64,000 bases of DNA from positions 26,434 through 90,433 of the forward strand of contig JAFQDK010000053.1 in the NCBI GenBank assembly GCA_017399305.1, in the 5' to 3' direction. A program made the position numbers and the translations under genes. Shown in pieces: positions 8,719-16,819 of the stretch; within the stretch, counting starts at the first letter, position 1, and every line of letters begins with the position of its first letter. A model generated the notes under the pieces. The model searched no databases and had not been told where the DNA came from. It saw only the letters and a list, made by a program, of their open reading frames with translations. Source of the DNA: Clostridia bacterium (GTDB lineage Bacteria > Bacillota > Clostridia > Oscillospirales > CAG-272).

Positions 8719-9339
8719 CTATTTAAATGTATTCTCAATAGGTTCATCGCATTCCCAACTAATCACTTTGAAATCATGTGATTTTAGAATTTTCTCGCTT
8801 TCCTCGAAATCTTTATAATAACATGTAGTTTTATCGTATATCCTTATGGTAGGCTCAATAGGACCCGATGTTTTGTCGTTAGGTTCACCCAAAAAATACT
8901 CAGCATCCGCAACGCTTAAAAGTACTTTATATTGGTCAGTATTCTTTAAGACAATTTTGTCGTAAACAGGTTTGCGTCCACTGTTATATCCATGAAATTC
9001 AGGATTATTAATCTGTTCAACCCTGAAGGCATACAACTCATTACCTTGCTCGTTCTTAAATTCTTCTTTCCATCTGCGGGTTTTACCGTTCCCCTCATCA
9101 ATATTGAATCCGTCAAATTCGCAAATTATAGTATCTTCTATTGTATGTATCTCACCGTCAATTTCATAAACAAATTTAAAATCAAATTCTCCGTATTTAA
9201 TTTCCGGTTTTGGAGGAGCCGGTGATAGCAACAATCCAACTGCTAATATTATCCATGGCGACAAAGCAATAAAAACAACAATTACACATGCTAAAGCCAA
9301 TGCAATAATTCCAATCATTATTTTCTTTGTAGTACTCAT
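8719..9339 (-). CDS. Membrane-anchored protein of unknown function
   Basis: The 206-residue protein has a single N-terminal membrane helix (about residues 5-35, IMIGIIALALACVIVVFIALSP followed by LAVGLLL) and a soluble domain presumably outside the cell. I chose the ATG at 9339 because a strong GAGGGGGGGAGAAG ribosome binding site lies just before it; an in-frame start 13 codons upstream would contain that site. No known domain is recognised. It has its own promoter and is divergent from the lysine operon. Confidence 0.6.
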   Translation of the reverse strand: MSTTKKIMIGIIALALACVIVVFIALSPWIILAVGLLLSPAPPKPEIKYGEFDFKFVYEIDGEIHTIEDTIICEFDGFNIDEGNGKTRRWKEEFKNEQGNELYAFRVEQINNPEFHGYNSGRKPVYDKIVLKNTDQYKVLLSVADAEYFLGEPNDKTSGPIEPTIRIYDKTTCYYKDFEESEKILKSHDFKVISWECDEPIENTFK

Positions 9340-9376
9340 AGAAACTTCTCCCCCCCTCTTCTTAATCTCTACATTC

Positions 9377-9405
9377 AATATATCATATTTCTATATTGAT
9401 TACAA
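9377..9405 (-). promoter_or_regulatory. Promoter for the membrane-anchored protein gene
   Basis: Minus-strand TTGTAA -35 (9400-9405) and TATATT -10 (9377-9382) with a 17-bp spacer. Confidence 0.5.
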
Positions 9406-9432
9406 GAATTAAAATATTTTATCGGTAAGGTG

Positions 9433-9461
9433 TTGACAAACGGAGAAATATATATTACAAT
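9433..9461 (+). promoter_or_regulatory. Promoter of the lysine operon
   Basis: Consensus TTGACA -35 (9433-9438), 17-bp spacer and TACAAT -10 (9456-9461). Transcription would start just before the L-box aptamer. Confidence 0.75.
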
Positions 9462-9471
9462 CTTGTCAAAT

Positions 9472-9711
9472 GGTAGAGGCGCGTTTGGTCGTTAGTAGCC
9501 GTGACGGAATAGGTCTTGCAAACCGTTGTCACTGCGAAAGAGGCGGACGCCGAAGGCTGCACAGCAAAGTGCTGACCTGGTTATACATAATAAGATGTGT
9601 ATGACTGTCGCGAAATCAATCGCGGAGGGCTATCGGTCAATAGATTTTGAAATTTTTTTAGCAAAATGTATTTACTGAGCAGCCAATCCGTTTGGATTGG
9701 CTGTTTTTTCT
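9472..9711 (+). ncRNA. Lysine riboswitch (L-box) with terminator expression platform
   Basis: The leader carries the L-box core: TAGAGGCGCG at the 5' side, AGTAGCCGTGACGGAATAGG, AAAGAGGCGGACGCCGAAGG, GCTGACC, and GAAATCAATCGCGGAGGGCTATC at the 3' side, in the order seen in the Bacillus subtilis lysC leader. The aptamer covers about 9472-9635. Downstream, CAGCCAATCC and GGATTGGCTG (9680-9703) plus six T residues form an intrinsic terminator. Lysine binding is expected to favour termination and so reduce dapA-dapB-lysA expression. This 350-base gene-free stretch is fully explained by promoter, riboswitch and terminator. Confidence 0.93.
9680..9709 (+). terminator. Riboswitch-controlled attenuator of the lysine operon
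   Basis: A 10-bp stem with a GTTT loop is followed by six T residues and ends 20 bases before dapA. Confidence 0.88.
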
Positions 9712-9729
9712 ACCTAGGAAGGATAAACT

Positions 9730-10617
9730 ATGAAAAACACAGTATTCAAGGGCGTTGCAACTGCGCTCATCACTCCTCTTACTGAAAACGGTATTGACTT
9801 TGACGCTTTTGGCAGACTTATCGACTGGCAGATTGAAGAAGGCATCAATGCGCTTGTCGTATGCGGCACCACAGGCGAAGCTTCAACTCTCACTGACGAG
9901 GAACATCGCGCCGCTATCTCCTTTGCAGTTGAGCGTGCGGCCGGTCGTGTACCGATAATTGCAGGCACAGGTTCCAATGATACCGCTTATGCACTTGAGC
10001 TTACACGCCATGCCTGCGAGGCAGGTGCAGACGCTATCCTCGTTGCAACCCCGTACTACAACAAGGCCACACAAAAAGGTCTTATCCAAATGTATACCAC
10101 AATTGCTGACGAAAGCACTGTACCGGTAATACTTTACAATGTTCCATCACGTACAGGCGTAAACATCGAACCTAAGACATATGCGGCTCTTGCTGATCAC
10201 CCAAACATTGTGGCAATCAAAGAGGCAAACGGAAATATATCGAAAATTGTCGAAACCATGTCGCTTGTACATGACAAGCTTGACCTTTACAGCGGCAATG
10301 ATGACCAGATAGTCCCCCTCATGTCACTTGGCGGATGCGGCGTTATCTCTGTTATATCCAATCTGCTCCCCAAAGAAACTGTTGAACTTTGCAATAAATT
10401 CTTCGCAGGTGATATTGCAGGTGCAGCCGAGATGCAGTACAAATATCACTATCTTATCGATGCACTCTTCTGCGAAGTAAACCCAATTCCCGTTAAGGCT
10501 GCCATGGCTGCGATGGGCTACTGTGAAAACTATCTCAGACTGCCACTTACACCTATGGAGGAGAACACCAAAGCGGTATTGCTTAAGGCAATGCGCGATG
10601 TTGGAATAAACGTTTGA
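9730..10617 (+). CDS. dapA: 4-hydroxy-tetrahydrodipicolinate synthase
   Basis: The 295-residue protein condenses pyruvate with aspartate semialdehyde in the diaminopimelate/lysine pathway. It has the family hallmarks CGTTGEASTLT (near residue 41), the catalytic tyrosine in ILYNVPSRTG (near 134) and the Schiff-base lysine in IVAIKEANGN (near 162). AGGAAGGA lies before the start. It is the first gene after the lysine riboswitch and is followed after one base by dapB. Confidence 0.96.
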   Translation: MKNTVFKGVATALITPLTENGIDFDAFGRLIDWQIEEGINALVVCGTTGEASTLTDEEHRAAISFAVERAAGRVPIIAGTGSNDTAYALELTRHACEAGADAILVATPYYNKATQKGLIQMYTTIADESTVPVILYNVPSRTGVNIEPKTYAALADHPNIVAIKEANGNISKIVETMSLVHDKLDLYSGNDDQIVPLMSLGGCGVISVISNLLPKETVELCNKFFAGDIAGAAEMQYKYHYLIDALFCEVNPIPVKAAMAAMGYCENYLRLPLTPMEENTKAVLLKAMRDVGINV

Positions 10618-10618
10618 T

Positions 10619-11356
10619 ATGAATATAATTTTAAACGGCGCTAACGGACGTATGGGCAAAGAAGTCCGTGCTGCTATCGAAAAAGACGGTACTCTCGGAG
10701 TTATCGCCGCTATTGATAAGAGCTATGAGCTTATGAATGCGGTGCAAATGACCAACTTTCCTGTTTACGACATCGGCGCTGACGTTATAATTGATTTCTC
10801 GCATCATAGTGCAATTTATGAAGTTGCAGAGTACGCAGAAAAGTTTAATACGCCTGTTGTTCTTTGCACTACAGGACAAACCGAAGAAGAACTTGCCGAA
10901 ATACAAGCTCTTGCGAAAAACGTACCTGTTTTCTTTTCTGCCAATATGTCAATGGGGGTTGCGCTTCTCTGTGAACTTGCAAAAAAAAGTGCAGAGGTTC
11001 TTCCCGATGCAGAGATAGAGATAATAGAAAAGCATCACTCAGCAAAGCTTGATGCACCAAGCGGCACAGCGTTGATGTTGGCAAATGCGATAAAGAGTGT
11101 GCGCGACAAGTTGAAATTTGTACTTGGACGTAACGGAAGACAAGCACGCGACAAAAATGAAATTGGTATTCACGCGGTGCGCGCAGGCAGTATCGTTGGT
11201 GAGCATGAGGTTATCCTTGCTACAAAAAACGAAATCATTACTGTTTCACACAGTGCAATGAGCCGCTGCGTGTTTGCCGACGGCGCAATTGCCGCCGCAA
11301 AATGGATAAAAGGCAAGCCTGCCGGAATGTATACCATGCAGGATATGATAGGTTAA
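10619..11356 (+). CDS. dapB: 4-hydroxy-tetrahydrodipicolinate reductase
   Basis: The 245-residue protein reduces the DapA product with NAD(P)H. The N-terminal nucleotide-binding motif is GANGRMGKE (residues 7-15) and the catalytic/substrate motif is EKHHSAKLDAPSGTA near 138-152, matching the conserved HHxxKxDAPSGTA. The length is slightly short for the family but no key block is missing. The start codon overlaps the region just after the dapA stop, so translation is probably coupled. Confidence 0.95.
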   Translation: MNIILNGANGRMGKEVRAAIEKDGTLGVIAAIDKSYELMNAVQMTNFPVYDIGADVIIDFSHHSAIYEVAEYAEKFNTPVVLCTTGQTEEELAEIQALAKNVPVFFSANMSMGVALLCELAKKSAEVLPDAEIEIIEKHHSAKLDAPSGTALMLANAIKSVRDKLKFVLGRNGRQARDKNEIGIHAVRAGSIVGEHEVILATKNEIITVSHSAMSRCVFADGAIAAAKWIKGKPAGMYTMQDMIG

Positions 11357-11360
11357 ATTT

Positions 11361-12656
11361 ATGTTATATTCCAATCTTTCAGTTAATGAAAAGGGGCATC
11401 TGACTATTGCCGGACTTGACGCCGTTACACTTGTAGAACAATACGGTTCTCCGCTTATGGTGCTTGACGAAAACAAAGTGCGCGAAAACTGCCGCACCTA
11501 TATTGATGCTGTTAAAAAATATCTGCCCACAGGGTCAAAACCGCTTTATGCCGGCAAGGCTTTCTGCTTTAAATCGCTTTACAATATAATTGAAAGCGAA
11601 GGCATGGGAGCTGATGTGGTGTCCCCCGGTGAGCTTTATGTGGTGAACGCGGCAAACTTCCCTCTTGAATATGTTTATTTCCACGGAAATAACAAGACCG
11701 ACGAAGATATTACCTTTGCCATCAAAACCGGAATCGGCCGTTTTGTAGCAGATAATCGCGACGAACTTATTTCAATTGACCGCATTGCCGGCGAGAATGG
11801 CAAAAAGCAACGTGTTTTGCTTCGCCTTTCGCCCGGAATTGACCCACATACTCACGCTAAGATAAGCACAGGGAACGTTGACTCAAAATTTGGTACAGCT
11901 ATCGAAACAGGACAAGCCACGGAACTGCTCAAATTTGCTTTGACACTTAAAAATATCGAAGTTGAAGGATTCCACTGCCATATCGGTTCACAGATATTCG
12001 AAAGCGAGCCTTTCTGTGATGCGGCCGATATCATGCTTAGATTTGTCGCAGATGCAAAAGAAAACTTGGGATTTGAAACAAAGTATTTAAACCTTGGCGG
12101 TGGCTTCGGTGTGCGTTATGTTGAGTCACATCCCAAGATTGACATTGCAGACAACATCAAAAAACTCGGTGAGCATGTAAATGCCGCCTGTGAAAGATTT
12201 GGCATCACTGCTCCTGCGATTTTGCTTGAGCCGGGCAGAAGCATCGTTGCCGATACTTGCACTACCCTTTATAGAATCGGCAGCGTAAAAACAATCACAG
12301 GCTATAAGAGTTACGTTTCGATCGACGGCGGCATGACAGACAATCCTCGCTATGCGCTTTACGGTTCTGAATACACAGTGCTTAACGCATCGAAGGCAGA
12401 CAAATCTGCCGACTTTGTTTGCACAATAGCCGGACGTTGCTGCGAAAGCGGCGACCTTATTCAGGAGGGGGTCAAAGTTGCATCTCCCGAGCGTGGCGAC
12501 ATTCTGGCTGTGCTCACCACAGGTGCATATAACTACTCAATGGCATCAAACTATAACCGCATCTGCCGCCCCGCTGTTATCATTGTCAAAGATGGCGAAA
12601 CAAGAGTAGGGATACGACGCGAAACATTTGAAGATTTAATTAGATATGATATGTAA
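11361..12656 (+). CDS. lysA: Diaminopimelate decarboxylase
   Basis: The 431-residue fold-type III PLP enzyme makes lysine from meso-diaminopimelate. The PLP lysine is in PLYAGKAFCF (near residue 61), the phosphate-binding glycines in LNLGGGFG, and the C-terminal substrate motifs are CESGD and TGAYNYSMASNYN. It ends the riboswitch-controlled operon and its stop codon lies inside the terminator stem. Other lysine-branch genes (dapF, dapL or succinylase genes) are not in this window. Confidence 0.96.
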   Translation: MLYSNLSVNEKGHLTIAGLDAVTLVEQYGSPLMVLDENKVRENCRTYIDAVKKYLPTGSKPLYAGKAFCFKSLYNIIESEGMGADVVSPGELYVVNAANFPLEYVYFHGNNKTDEDITFAIKTGIGRFVADNRDELISIDRIAGENGKKQRVLLRLSPGIDPHTHAKISTGNVDSKFGTAIETGQATELLKFALTLKNIEVEGFHCHIGSQIFESEPFCDAADIMLRFVADAKENLGFETKYLNLGGGFGVRYVESHPKIDIADNIKKLGEHVNAACERFGITAPAILLEPGRSIVADTCTTLYRIGSVKTITGYKSYVSIDGGMTDNPRYALYGSEYTVLNASKADKSADFVCTIAGRCCESGDLIQEGVKVASPERGDILAVLTTGAYNYSMASNYNRICRPAVIIVKDGETRVGIRRETFEDLIRYDM

Positions 12657-12680
12657 AAAAGAGCCTTGCGGCTCTTTTTT
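12655..12680. terminator. Bidirectional terminator between lysA and the sdpI-like gene
   Basis: AAAAAAGAGCC and GGCTCTTTTTT form an 11-bp stem with a TTGC loop. Confidence 0.85.
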
Positions 12681-13314
12681 ATTTATGTTTTTTATAATAT
12701 AAAAACGAGTACACGATTGGTGTTATTACCATAACGGAAACAGTGCATATAAAAACTATCCACGCAAACTTAAAACACGAGCAAACTATAAGCACAAGTC
12801 CGCACACTACCCATAATACACCTGCAAAACGGTGGGTTGCATTCCAGTTGCCCTCATCATTCAATGTCCACGGTATTTTGATACCTATAGTATAGTTTTG
12901 GCGGCATTTTGGAAGATAGTTGCCTATTGCAAAAAACAGAATTCCGGTAAACAACATCATAACAGTTGAAACATTTACCATATAGCCAAGCGCGGTTAAA
13001 TACATAAGCACACTTGTAAGTACAGAAAGTACCGGGCAAATCCAAAGCACAAGACCAAACGGCTTGTCTGTAATATTTTTGCGCTTGGGGTCAAGAGAAG
13101 TTGCCAAAACACAAATCAAATGCACTGCAAGTATAAACACAGGTATAAAGAATACTGCAAACGACTTTGAACTCCAGCCGTCAGCCGTGCCGTCTTTACC
13201 AAAATGCGTAGGAACTTGATCAGGCAATTTATCCCAAAGTAACAATCCGGCAAATATCGGTAAAAGTATAATAATTGATGAGATAATAATTATTGGTAGC
13301 TTTCTTTTAATCAT
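12679..13314 (-). CDS. SdpI-family immunity-like membrane protein (DUF1648)
   Basis: The 211-residue protein has about six membrane helices. It begins with the DUF1648 pattern (KLPDQVPTHFGKDGTADGWSSK, residues 29-50, conserved PxHxxxxGxxD-like core) and ends with the SdpI module, including GNYLPKCRQNYTIGIKIPWT (around 132-151), characteristic of SdpI. In B. subtilis SdpI gives immunity to the SDP toxin and sequesters the SdpR repressor. Here it overlaps the SdpR-like ArsR gene by 8 bases. No toxin gene is seen nearby. Confidence 0.88.
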   Translation of the reverse strand: MIKRKLPIIIISSIIILLPIFAGLLLWDKLPDQVPTHFGKDGTADGWSSKSFAVFFIPVFILAVHLICVLATSLDPKRKNITDKPFGLVLWICPVLSVLTSVLMYLTALGYMVNVSTVMMLFTGILFFAIGNYLPKCRQNYTIGIKIPWTLNDEGNWNATHRFAGVLWVVCGLVLIVCSCFKFAWIVFICTVSVMVITPIVYSFLYYKKHK

Positions 13315-13579
13315 TGTTCTCTCCCTTCAGCTCACTTATCCAAAGCAAGATTTCTTCAAGAACGGAAGTATTGAGCTCATAATAAATATATTTTCCGTCA
13401 CGGGTATCATAAATAAGATCGGCTTCTTTAAGTACCGACAAATGACGCGAAACAGCCGCGCCGCTGACATTAAAACGTTCGCAAATCTCACCTGCTGACA
13501 TTTTTCCACTCTTTAACAGATTCAAAATCTCACGTCGGGTTGTATCTGCAAGTGCGCGCATCGTATTATGAAGCCCCAT
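13307..13579 (-). CDS. ArsR-family regulator, SdpR-like autorepressor
   Basis: The 90-residue protein is a winged-helix ArsR regulator: LADTTRREILNLLKSGKMS (helices 1-2), AGEICERFNVSGAAVSRHLSVLKEADL (recognition region) and YDTRDGKYIYYELN (wing). It has no cysteine metal site, as in the SdpR subgroup. It is the first gene of an operon with the SdpI-like gene and sits directly behind a perfect palindrome that overlaps its promoter, strongly suggesting autoregulation. Confidence 0.9.
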   Translation of the reverse strand: MGLHNTMRALADTTRREILNLLKSGKMSAGEICERFNVSGAAVSRHLSVLKEADLIYDTRDGKYIYYELNTSVLEEILLWISELKGENND

Positions 13580-13590
13580 AGTATCGCCCT

Positions 13591-13623
13591 TTCATTTAAC
13601 ATTTAACTTAAATGTTAAATGAA
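13591..13623. promoter_or_regulatory. Perfect 33-bp operator palindrome for the SdpR-like repressor
   Basis: TTCATTTAACATTTAA (13591-13606) and its exact reverse complement (13608-13623) flank one central base. The palindrome starts at the -10 box and lies in the transcription start region of the operon, the expected position for repression. Confidence 0.8.
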
Positions 13624-13651
13624 TTATAGCATATACGTTTTAGTATGTCAA
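13623..13651 (-). promoter_or_regulatory. Promoter of the sdpR-sdpI-like operon
   Basis: Minus-strand TTGACA -35 (13646-13651), 17-bp spacer and TATAAT -10 (13623-13628): a full consensus match, overlapped at its end by the operator palindrome. Confidence 0.8.
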
Positions 13652-13679
13652 TAAAAAAAGGCAGTAAAATACTGCCTTT
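13652..13679 (-). terminator. Terminator after the two-component operon
   Basis: On the minus strand TAAAGGCAGTA pairs with TACTGCCTTT around a TTTT loop and is followed by a run of T. The stem includes the stop codon of the gene ending at 13678. Confidence 0.75.
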
Positions 13680-14046
13680 ATTTCATAAGCTCATTTGTAA
13701 GTCGCAGGATTTCAGGGGCGATTCTTTCGCGCTCCTTTTTTACTGTGTGCTTATAAATGGGATACGCAAGCGAAAGAAGCACGATACCAACTATGCCAAC
13801 TGCTATACCGGATACAAACATTTCCCACACCATAGCAAGACTCATTCCACCGCCCATGATAAGTGCTCCGATAATGCCAACTGCTATCGAGAGTATATTC
13901 GCCTTATCGGTAACACTTTTATCAAGACGGCGAAGTTTTATAAGATTATCCTCTTCCTCTTCTGCTATATACTTTTTTCTTATGCGTCTAATCTCCTCCT
14001 GCTGCTTTGCAGAATAGGTATATTTAAACGTATCTTTGTTTTCCAT
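13678..14046 (-). CDS. Two-helix membrane protein, paralogue of the protein at 16820-17182
   Basis: The 122-residue protein has a charged N-terminal cytoplasmic part, two membrane helices (about residues 44-66 and 72-94, GIIGALIMGGGMSLAMVW then SGIAVGIVGIVLLSLAYPIY) and a basic C-terminal tail ending TNELMK. The pattern IMGGGMSLAMVW...GIVGIVLLSLAYPIYK is clearly shared with IVMGSGMSLVMTD...GVIGMAMALLTYPIYK of the protein at 16820-17182, and both end in a (L/S)xxxMxK helix. It is the last gene of the operon with the response regulator and histidine kinase, overlapping the preceding gene by 23 bases. Function unknown; a role in sensing or responding to envelope stress is an inference from context. 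Confidence 0.7.
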   Translation of the reverse strand: MENKDTFKYTYSAKQQEEIRRIRKKYIAEEEEDNLIKLRRLDKSVTDKANILSIAVGIIGALIMGGGMSLAMVWEMFVSGIAVGIVGIVLLSLAYPIYKHTVKKERERIAPEILRLTNELMK

Positions 14047-14728
14047 TTTTAATTCTCCTGATTTCAGAATTTGTATGTACTATCATATAAATTGACAGTA
14101 TAATTACCGTTATGCTTACGCCTGCGCCTGTCAGCATTATCATTAGCCGCTGGCTTTCCACTGCCATTTCTGCGCCAAACTGCGAAAACATCGCCGTTTC
14201 AAGCGAAATCATAGAAACGAGCGCCGCAGAAAGCGTGATTATCTTTGTTATCATCATAACAGGGCTGTTGTATTTGCGATATCTCACAAGATTTACTATG
14301 GCAAGTGTGGTGATATAAAATGTATATGTTGCCATTGCGTATATCAAAACCCCCTTATACTCTGATCCTTTATCCCGATACAGTATCATCAAAACCGCAC
14401 CCGAAAGCACGATATTAACCGTCAAGAGAATATATGAGCAAAGTTTTGCACGGCGAAGCTCACCAAATCTATCGTTTCCTATTCCCTTTGCACGGATATA
14501 ATTTGCAATCAACAAGCGCATTGTCACAAGTATAGAATAATAGACCGCAAGCACAACAAACCACATTGAACGGGAAAGAAAAAAAGAAATGATGTTTACT
14601 ATAATATAAAACAGATTAAACAGCAATGAGGCGTTGACCGAAACCTCTGTTCTAAATCTCACATCATTAATATAGCGATTACCAACGGGATTTCCCAAAA
14701 TTCTATCTTTAATTCCTTTAAAAAACAT
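14024..14728 (-). CDS. Polytopic membrane protein in the two-component operon
   Basis: A 234-residue protein with about six predicted membrane helices (roughly 33-50, 56-75, 96-115, 127-147, 160-178 and 196-216), a basic N-terminus and a basic C-terminal tail (EIRRIKNGKQRYV). No known family is recognised. It is separated from the kinase gene by one base, so co-translation with the kinase is likely, which suggests a partner of the kinase or an output of the system. Confidence 0.65.
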   Translation of the reverse strand: MFFKGIKDRILGNPVGNRYINDVRFRTEVSVNASLLFNLFYIIVNIISFFLSRSMWFVVLAVYYSILVTMRLLIANYIRAKGIGNDRFGELRRAKLCSYILLTVNIVLSGAVLMILYRDKGSEYKGVLIYAMATYTFYITTLAIVNLVRYRKYNSPVMMITKIITLSAALVSMISLETAMFSQFGAEMAVESQRLMIMLTGAGVSITVIILSIYMIVHTNSEIRRIKNGKQRYV

Positions 14729-14729
14729 T

Positions 14730-15803
14730 TTATTCTCTCCGAATACGTACAGTAAAGGTACTTCCCTTTCCAGCTTCGCTTTCTACGCTGATTTCGCCGT
14801 GAACAATATCGACAACACGTTTGACAAGTGAAAGACCAAGACCGTTGCCTGCAGAAGCGTGTGAGGTATCTCCCTGATAGAATTTTTCAAATATATGCGC
14901 GCCGACCTCAGAAGACATTCCGCATCCGGTGTCGATAACTTTTATCACCGCATGATTGGCAGTAGCGGTAAGAGAAACCGAAACCTTGCCGCCGCTCTCT
15001 GTAAACTTGAATGCATTGGAAAAGAGGTTATTCCACACCAACGAAAGCAGTTCTGCATCCGCATTGACAATAACATTTTCTGCAATATCGGTTCCTATCT
15101 CGATATCTTTACTTTCCCACACACTTTCATATTGCAAAAGGCATTCACAAAGCTGTTCACTAAGGTCATATTCCTCAGTTTTGGGATATATCTGCTGATT
15201 TTCAAGTCGGTTTAATCTAAATATATTGGTCATCAAATCCGCAAGACGACGTGAACCGTCAGTGACAGCTTTTGCATATTCGATGCGTTTTTCATCAGAA
15301 AGCTCTGGCGCTTGCAAGAGTGTGCCGTAATTCTGCATAACCGCAAGCGGAGTTTTCATCTCGTGCGAAACATTCGCAATAAAGTCAACGCGAAGAGTTT
15401 CCACACTTCCGAGTTCCTCAGCCATTTTATTAAAACACTCGATTACTTCATTAAAAGTATCATCAAGTCCGAGTCTGCTTTGCGGTTTTATTCTCACCGA
15501 AAAGTCGCCTTTCATTATTTTATCGGCGGCATCAGTAATGCGTTTTACAGGTTTTTCAACCGTATACTTTCTACGCACTGTATCTAACATACTGAATATT
15601 AGACTAAGCAGAACTACATTTAAAAAAGTAATCTTAGCGGCACTTGCTATATTGTCATCTGTCAATACTATCCCCAAACTTTTTGCCATTGTAGAAACAA
15701 AAAGCATAGTACAACATGTGATGACAAAGGCAACAAGCAGAAAAAATGAAAAGTAGTTATTTATCCATTTCAGAACCGCTTTTAGTTTATTATCATTTTT
15801 CAT
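14730..15803 (-). CDS. Sensor histidine kinase with short extracytoplasmic loop
   Basis: The 357-residue kinase has two N-terminal membrane helices (about 18-40 and 57-73) separated by a loop of only about 15 residues, then a HAMP-like linker (84-135), a HisKA domain with the phospho-acceptor His147 in NVSHEMKTP, and an HATPase domain with NNLFSNAFKF (N box, about 258-267), DTGCGM (G1, 291-296), and GNGLGL (G2, 319-324). The tiny loop suggests sensing inside the membrane or through a partner protein. It overlaps the response regulator gene by 4 bases. Confidence 0.93.
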   Translation of the reverse strand: MKNDNKLKAVLKWINNYFSFFLLVAFVITCCTMLFVSTMAKSLGIVLTDDNIASAAKITFLNVVLLSLIFSMLDTVRRKYTVEKPVKRITDAADKIMKGDFSVRIKPQSRLGLDDTFNEVIECFNKMAEELGSVETLRVDFIANVSHEMKTPLAVMQNYGTLLQAPELSDEKRIEYAKAVTDGSRRLADLMTNIFRLNRLENQQIYPKTEEYDLSEQLCECLLQYESVWESKDIEIGTDIAENVIVNADAELLSLVWNNLFSNAFKFTESGGKVSVSLTATANHAVIKVIDTGCGMSSEVGAHIFEKFYQGDTSHASAGNGLGLSLVKRVVDIVHGEISVESEAGKGSTFTVRIRRE

Positions 15804-16471
15804 TTTATCACCGCCTTGTAACCAAGTCCATGAACAGTGACAATTTCAAAATCGTTACAATCGGCAAGTTTTCCGCGTAGTTTTGTCATATACACATCTA
15901 CAGTACGAGGACCCGATGCGGTATCGGCGTCCCAAAACTCATCCATAAGCTGTGTTCTTGTGAATGTCTTTTTTGGATATGAAAGCAGTTTGTAAAGCAA
16001 ACTGAATTCCCTTGCAGTGAGCGTTATTTCATCGTCACCGAGATAAGCTGTATGCTCGTCCATATCCATTTTGAAATCACCTACGGTAAGTGTGCGGCTT
16101 GATGCTATCTTGGCACGGCGAAGAAGCGCGCCTATGCGCAAAAAGAGTTCGTCAAGGTCAATTGGCTTTACCATATAATCATCAATGCCTACGCGAAATC
16201 CGCGCTGTTTGGAAGCAAAATCATCACGCGCAGTCATAAACAGTATCGGTATATCTGCGTTAAGTGAACGTACGGTTTTAGCAAACTCAAAGCCATCTAT
16301 ATTCGGCATCATAACATCTGACACAATAAGATCAAACACATTGTCGTACATCGCATCATATGCTTCTTCTGCGCCAAGGCATCCGGTTGCTTCATATCCG
16401 CTGTTATTGAGGAACTGGCATACCGAGCGATTGAGTTCCCTATCATCTTCTACTACCAATATTTTAAACAT
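15800..16471 (-). CDS. OmpR-family response regulator
   Basis: The 223-residue protein has a receiver domain (acidic pair E8-D9-D10, phospho-acceptor D52 in VSDVMMPNIDG, conserved threonine in FMTARDD, lysine in MVKPID) and a C-terminal winged-helix DNA-binding domain (about 125-223). I chose the ATG at 16471 because AGGAGG lies 6 to 11 bases before it; the longer in-frame reading would run through this site. It is the first gene of a four-gene operon with the kinase and two membrane proteins, and its promoter carries 11-bp direct repeats suited to an OmpR-type dimer. Confidence 0.94.
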   Translation of the reverse strand: MFKILVVEDDRELNRSVCQFLNNSGYEATGCLGAEEAYDAMYDNVFDLIVSDVMMPNIDGFEFAKTVRSLNADIPILFMTARDDFASKQRGFRVGIDDYMVKPIDLDELFLRIGALLRRAKIASSRTLTVGDFKMDMDEHTAYLGDDEITLTAREFSLLYKLLSYPKKTFTRTQLMDEFWDADTASGPRTVDVYMTKLRGKLADCNDFEIVTVHGLGYKAVIK

Positions 16472-16501
16472 GGATGAGCCTCCTGAGTCTAAATGTACTT
16501 T

Positions 16502-16507
16502 AGTATA
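16502..16507 (-). promoter_or_regulatory. -10 box of the response regulator operon
   Basis: TATACT on the minus strand lies 19 bp downstream of the second TGTTAAC repeat, a spacing typical of promoters where a response regulator replaces or overlaps the -35. Confidence 0.5.
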
Positions 16508-16512
16508 ACATA

Positions 16513-16559
16513 TAGTAACACTCAAATGTTAACAAAATGTTAACATTTGAGTGTTACTA
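16513..16559. promoter_or_regulatory. 47-bp inverted repeat with 11-bp direct repeats, putative response regulator box
   Basis: Perfect 21-base arms (16513-16533 and 16539-16559) flank a 5-base AAAAT spacer. Within it TGTTAAC occurs at 16527-16533 and again at 16538-16544, exactly 11 bp apart, the half-site spacing used by OmpR/PhoB-type regulators. No T run follows on either side, so a simple terminator is unlikely. A similar pair occurs at 17254-17270. Confidence 0.6.
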
Positions 16560-16562
16560 ACT

Positions 16563-16808
16563 TTATCTTTTTATAGCATCGATGCGCGCCTTAGCCGCTT
16601 CGGTTCTCTCTTTTGCTTCTGCAATCTGCTTATCGCGCTCTCTTTGCATAAGCTCTTTGCGCTTTTCCGGATTGCGCATTGCCTTGGCTTCTTCCCACTG
16701 TGCCTTGGATTCTGCCTTTGCTGCCTCAAAGTTTGCCTTATCTACCTCGTGCTGTGCCTTTGCACTTTCTTTCATATCTTTAAATGCGTTCTTAAAAAAG
16801 TTTAACAT
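16563..16808 (-). CDS. Small highly charged helical (coiled-coil-like) protein
   Basis: The 81-residue protein is made almost wholly of A, K, E, R, D and Q and should form one long amphipathic helix. Its start MLNFFKNAFKDMKESAKAQ has hydrophobic residues on one face, which may allow membrane or protein association. No known family is recognised. It follows the two-helix membrane protein gene by 11 bases on the same strand and precedes the response regulator promoter, so the pair forms a small operon adjacent to the two-component system. Confidence 0.65.
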   Translation of the reverse strand: MLNFFKNAFKDMKESAKAQHEVDKANFEAAKAESKAQWEEAKAMRNPEKRKELMQRERDKQIAEAKERTEAAKARIDAIKR

Positions 16809-16819
16809 TGTTTTTCTCC

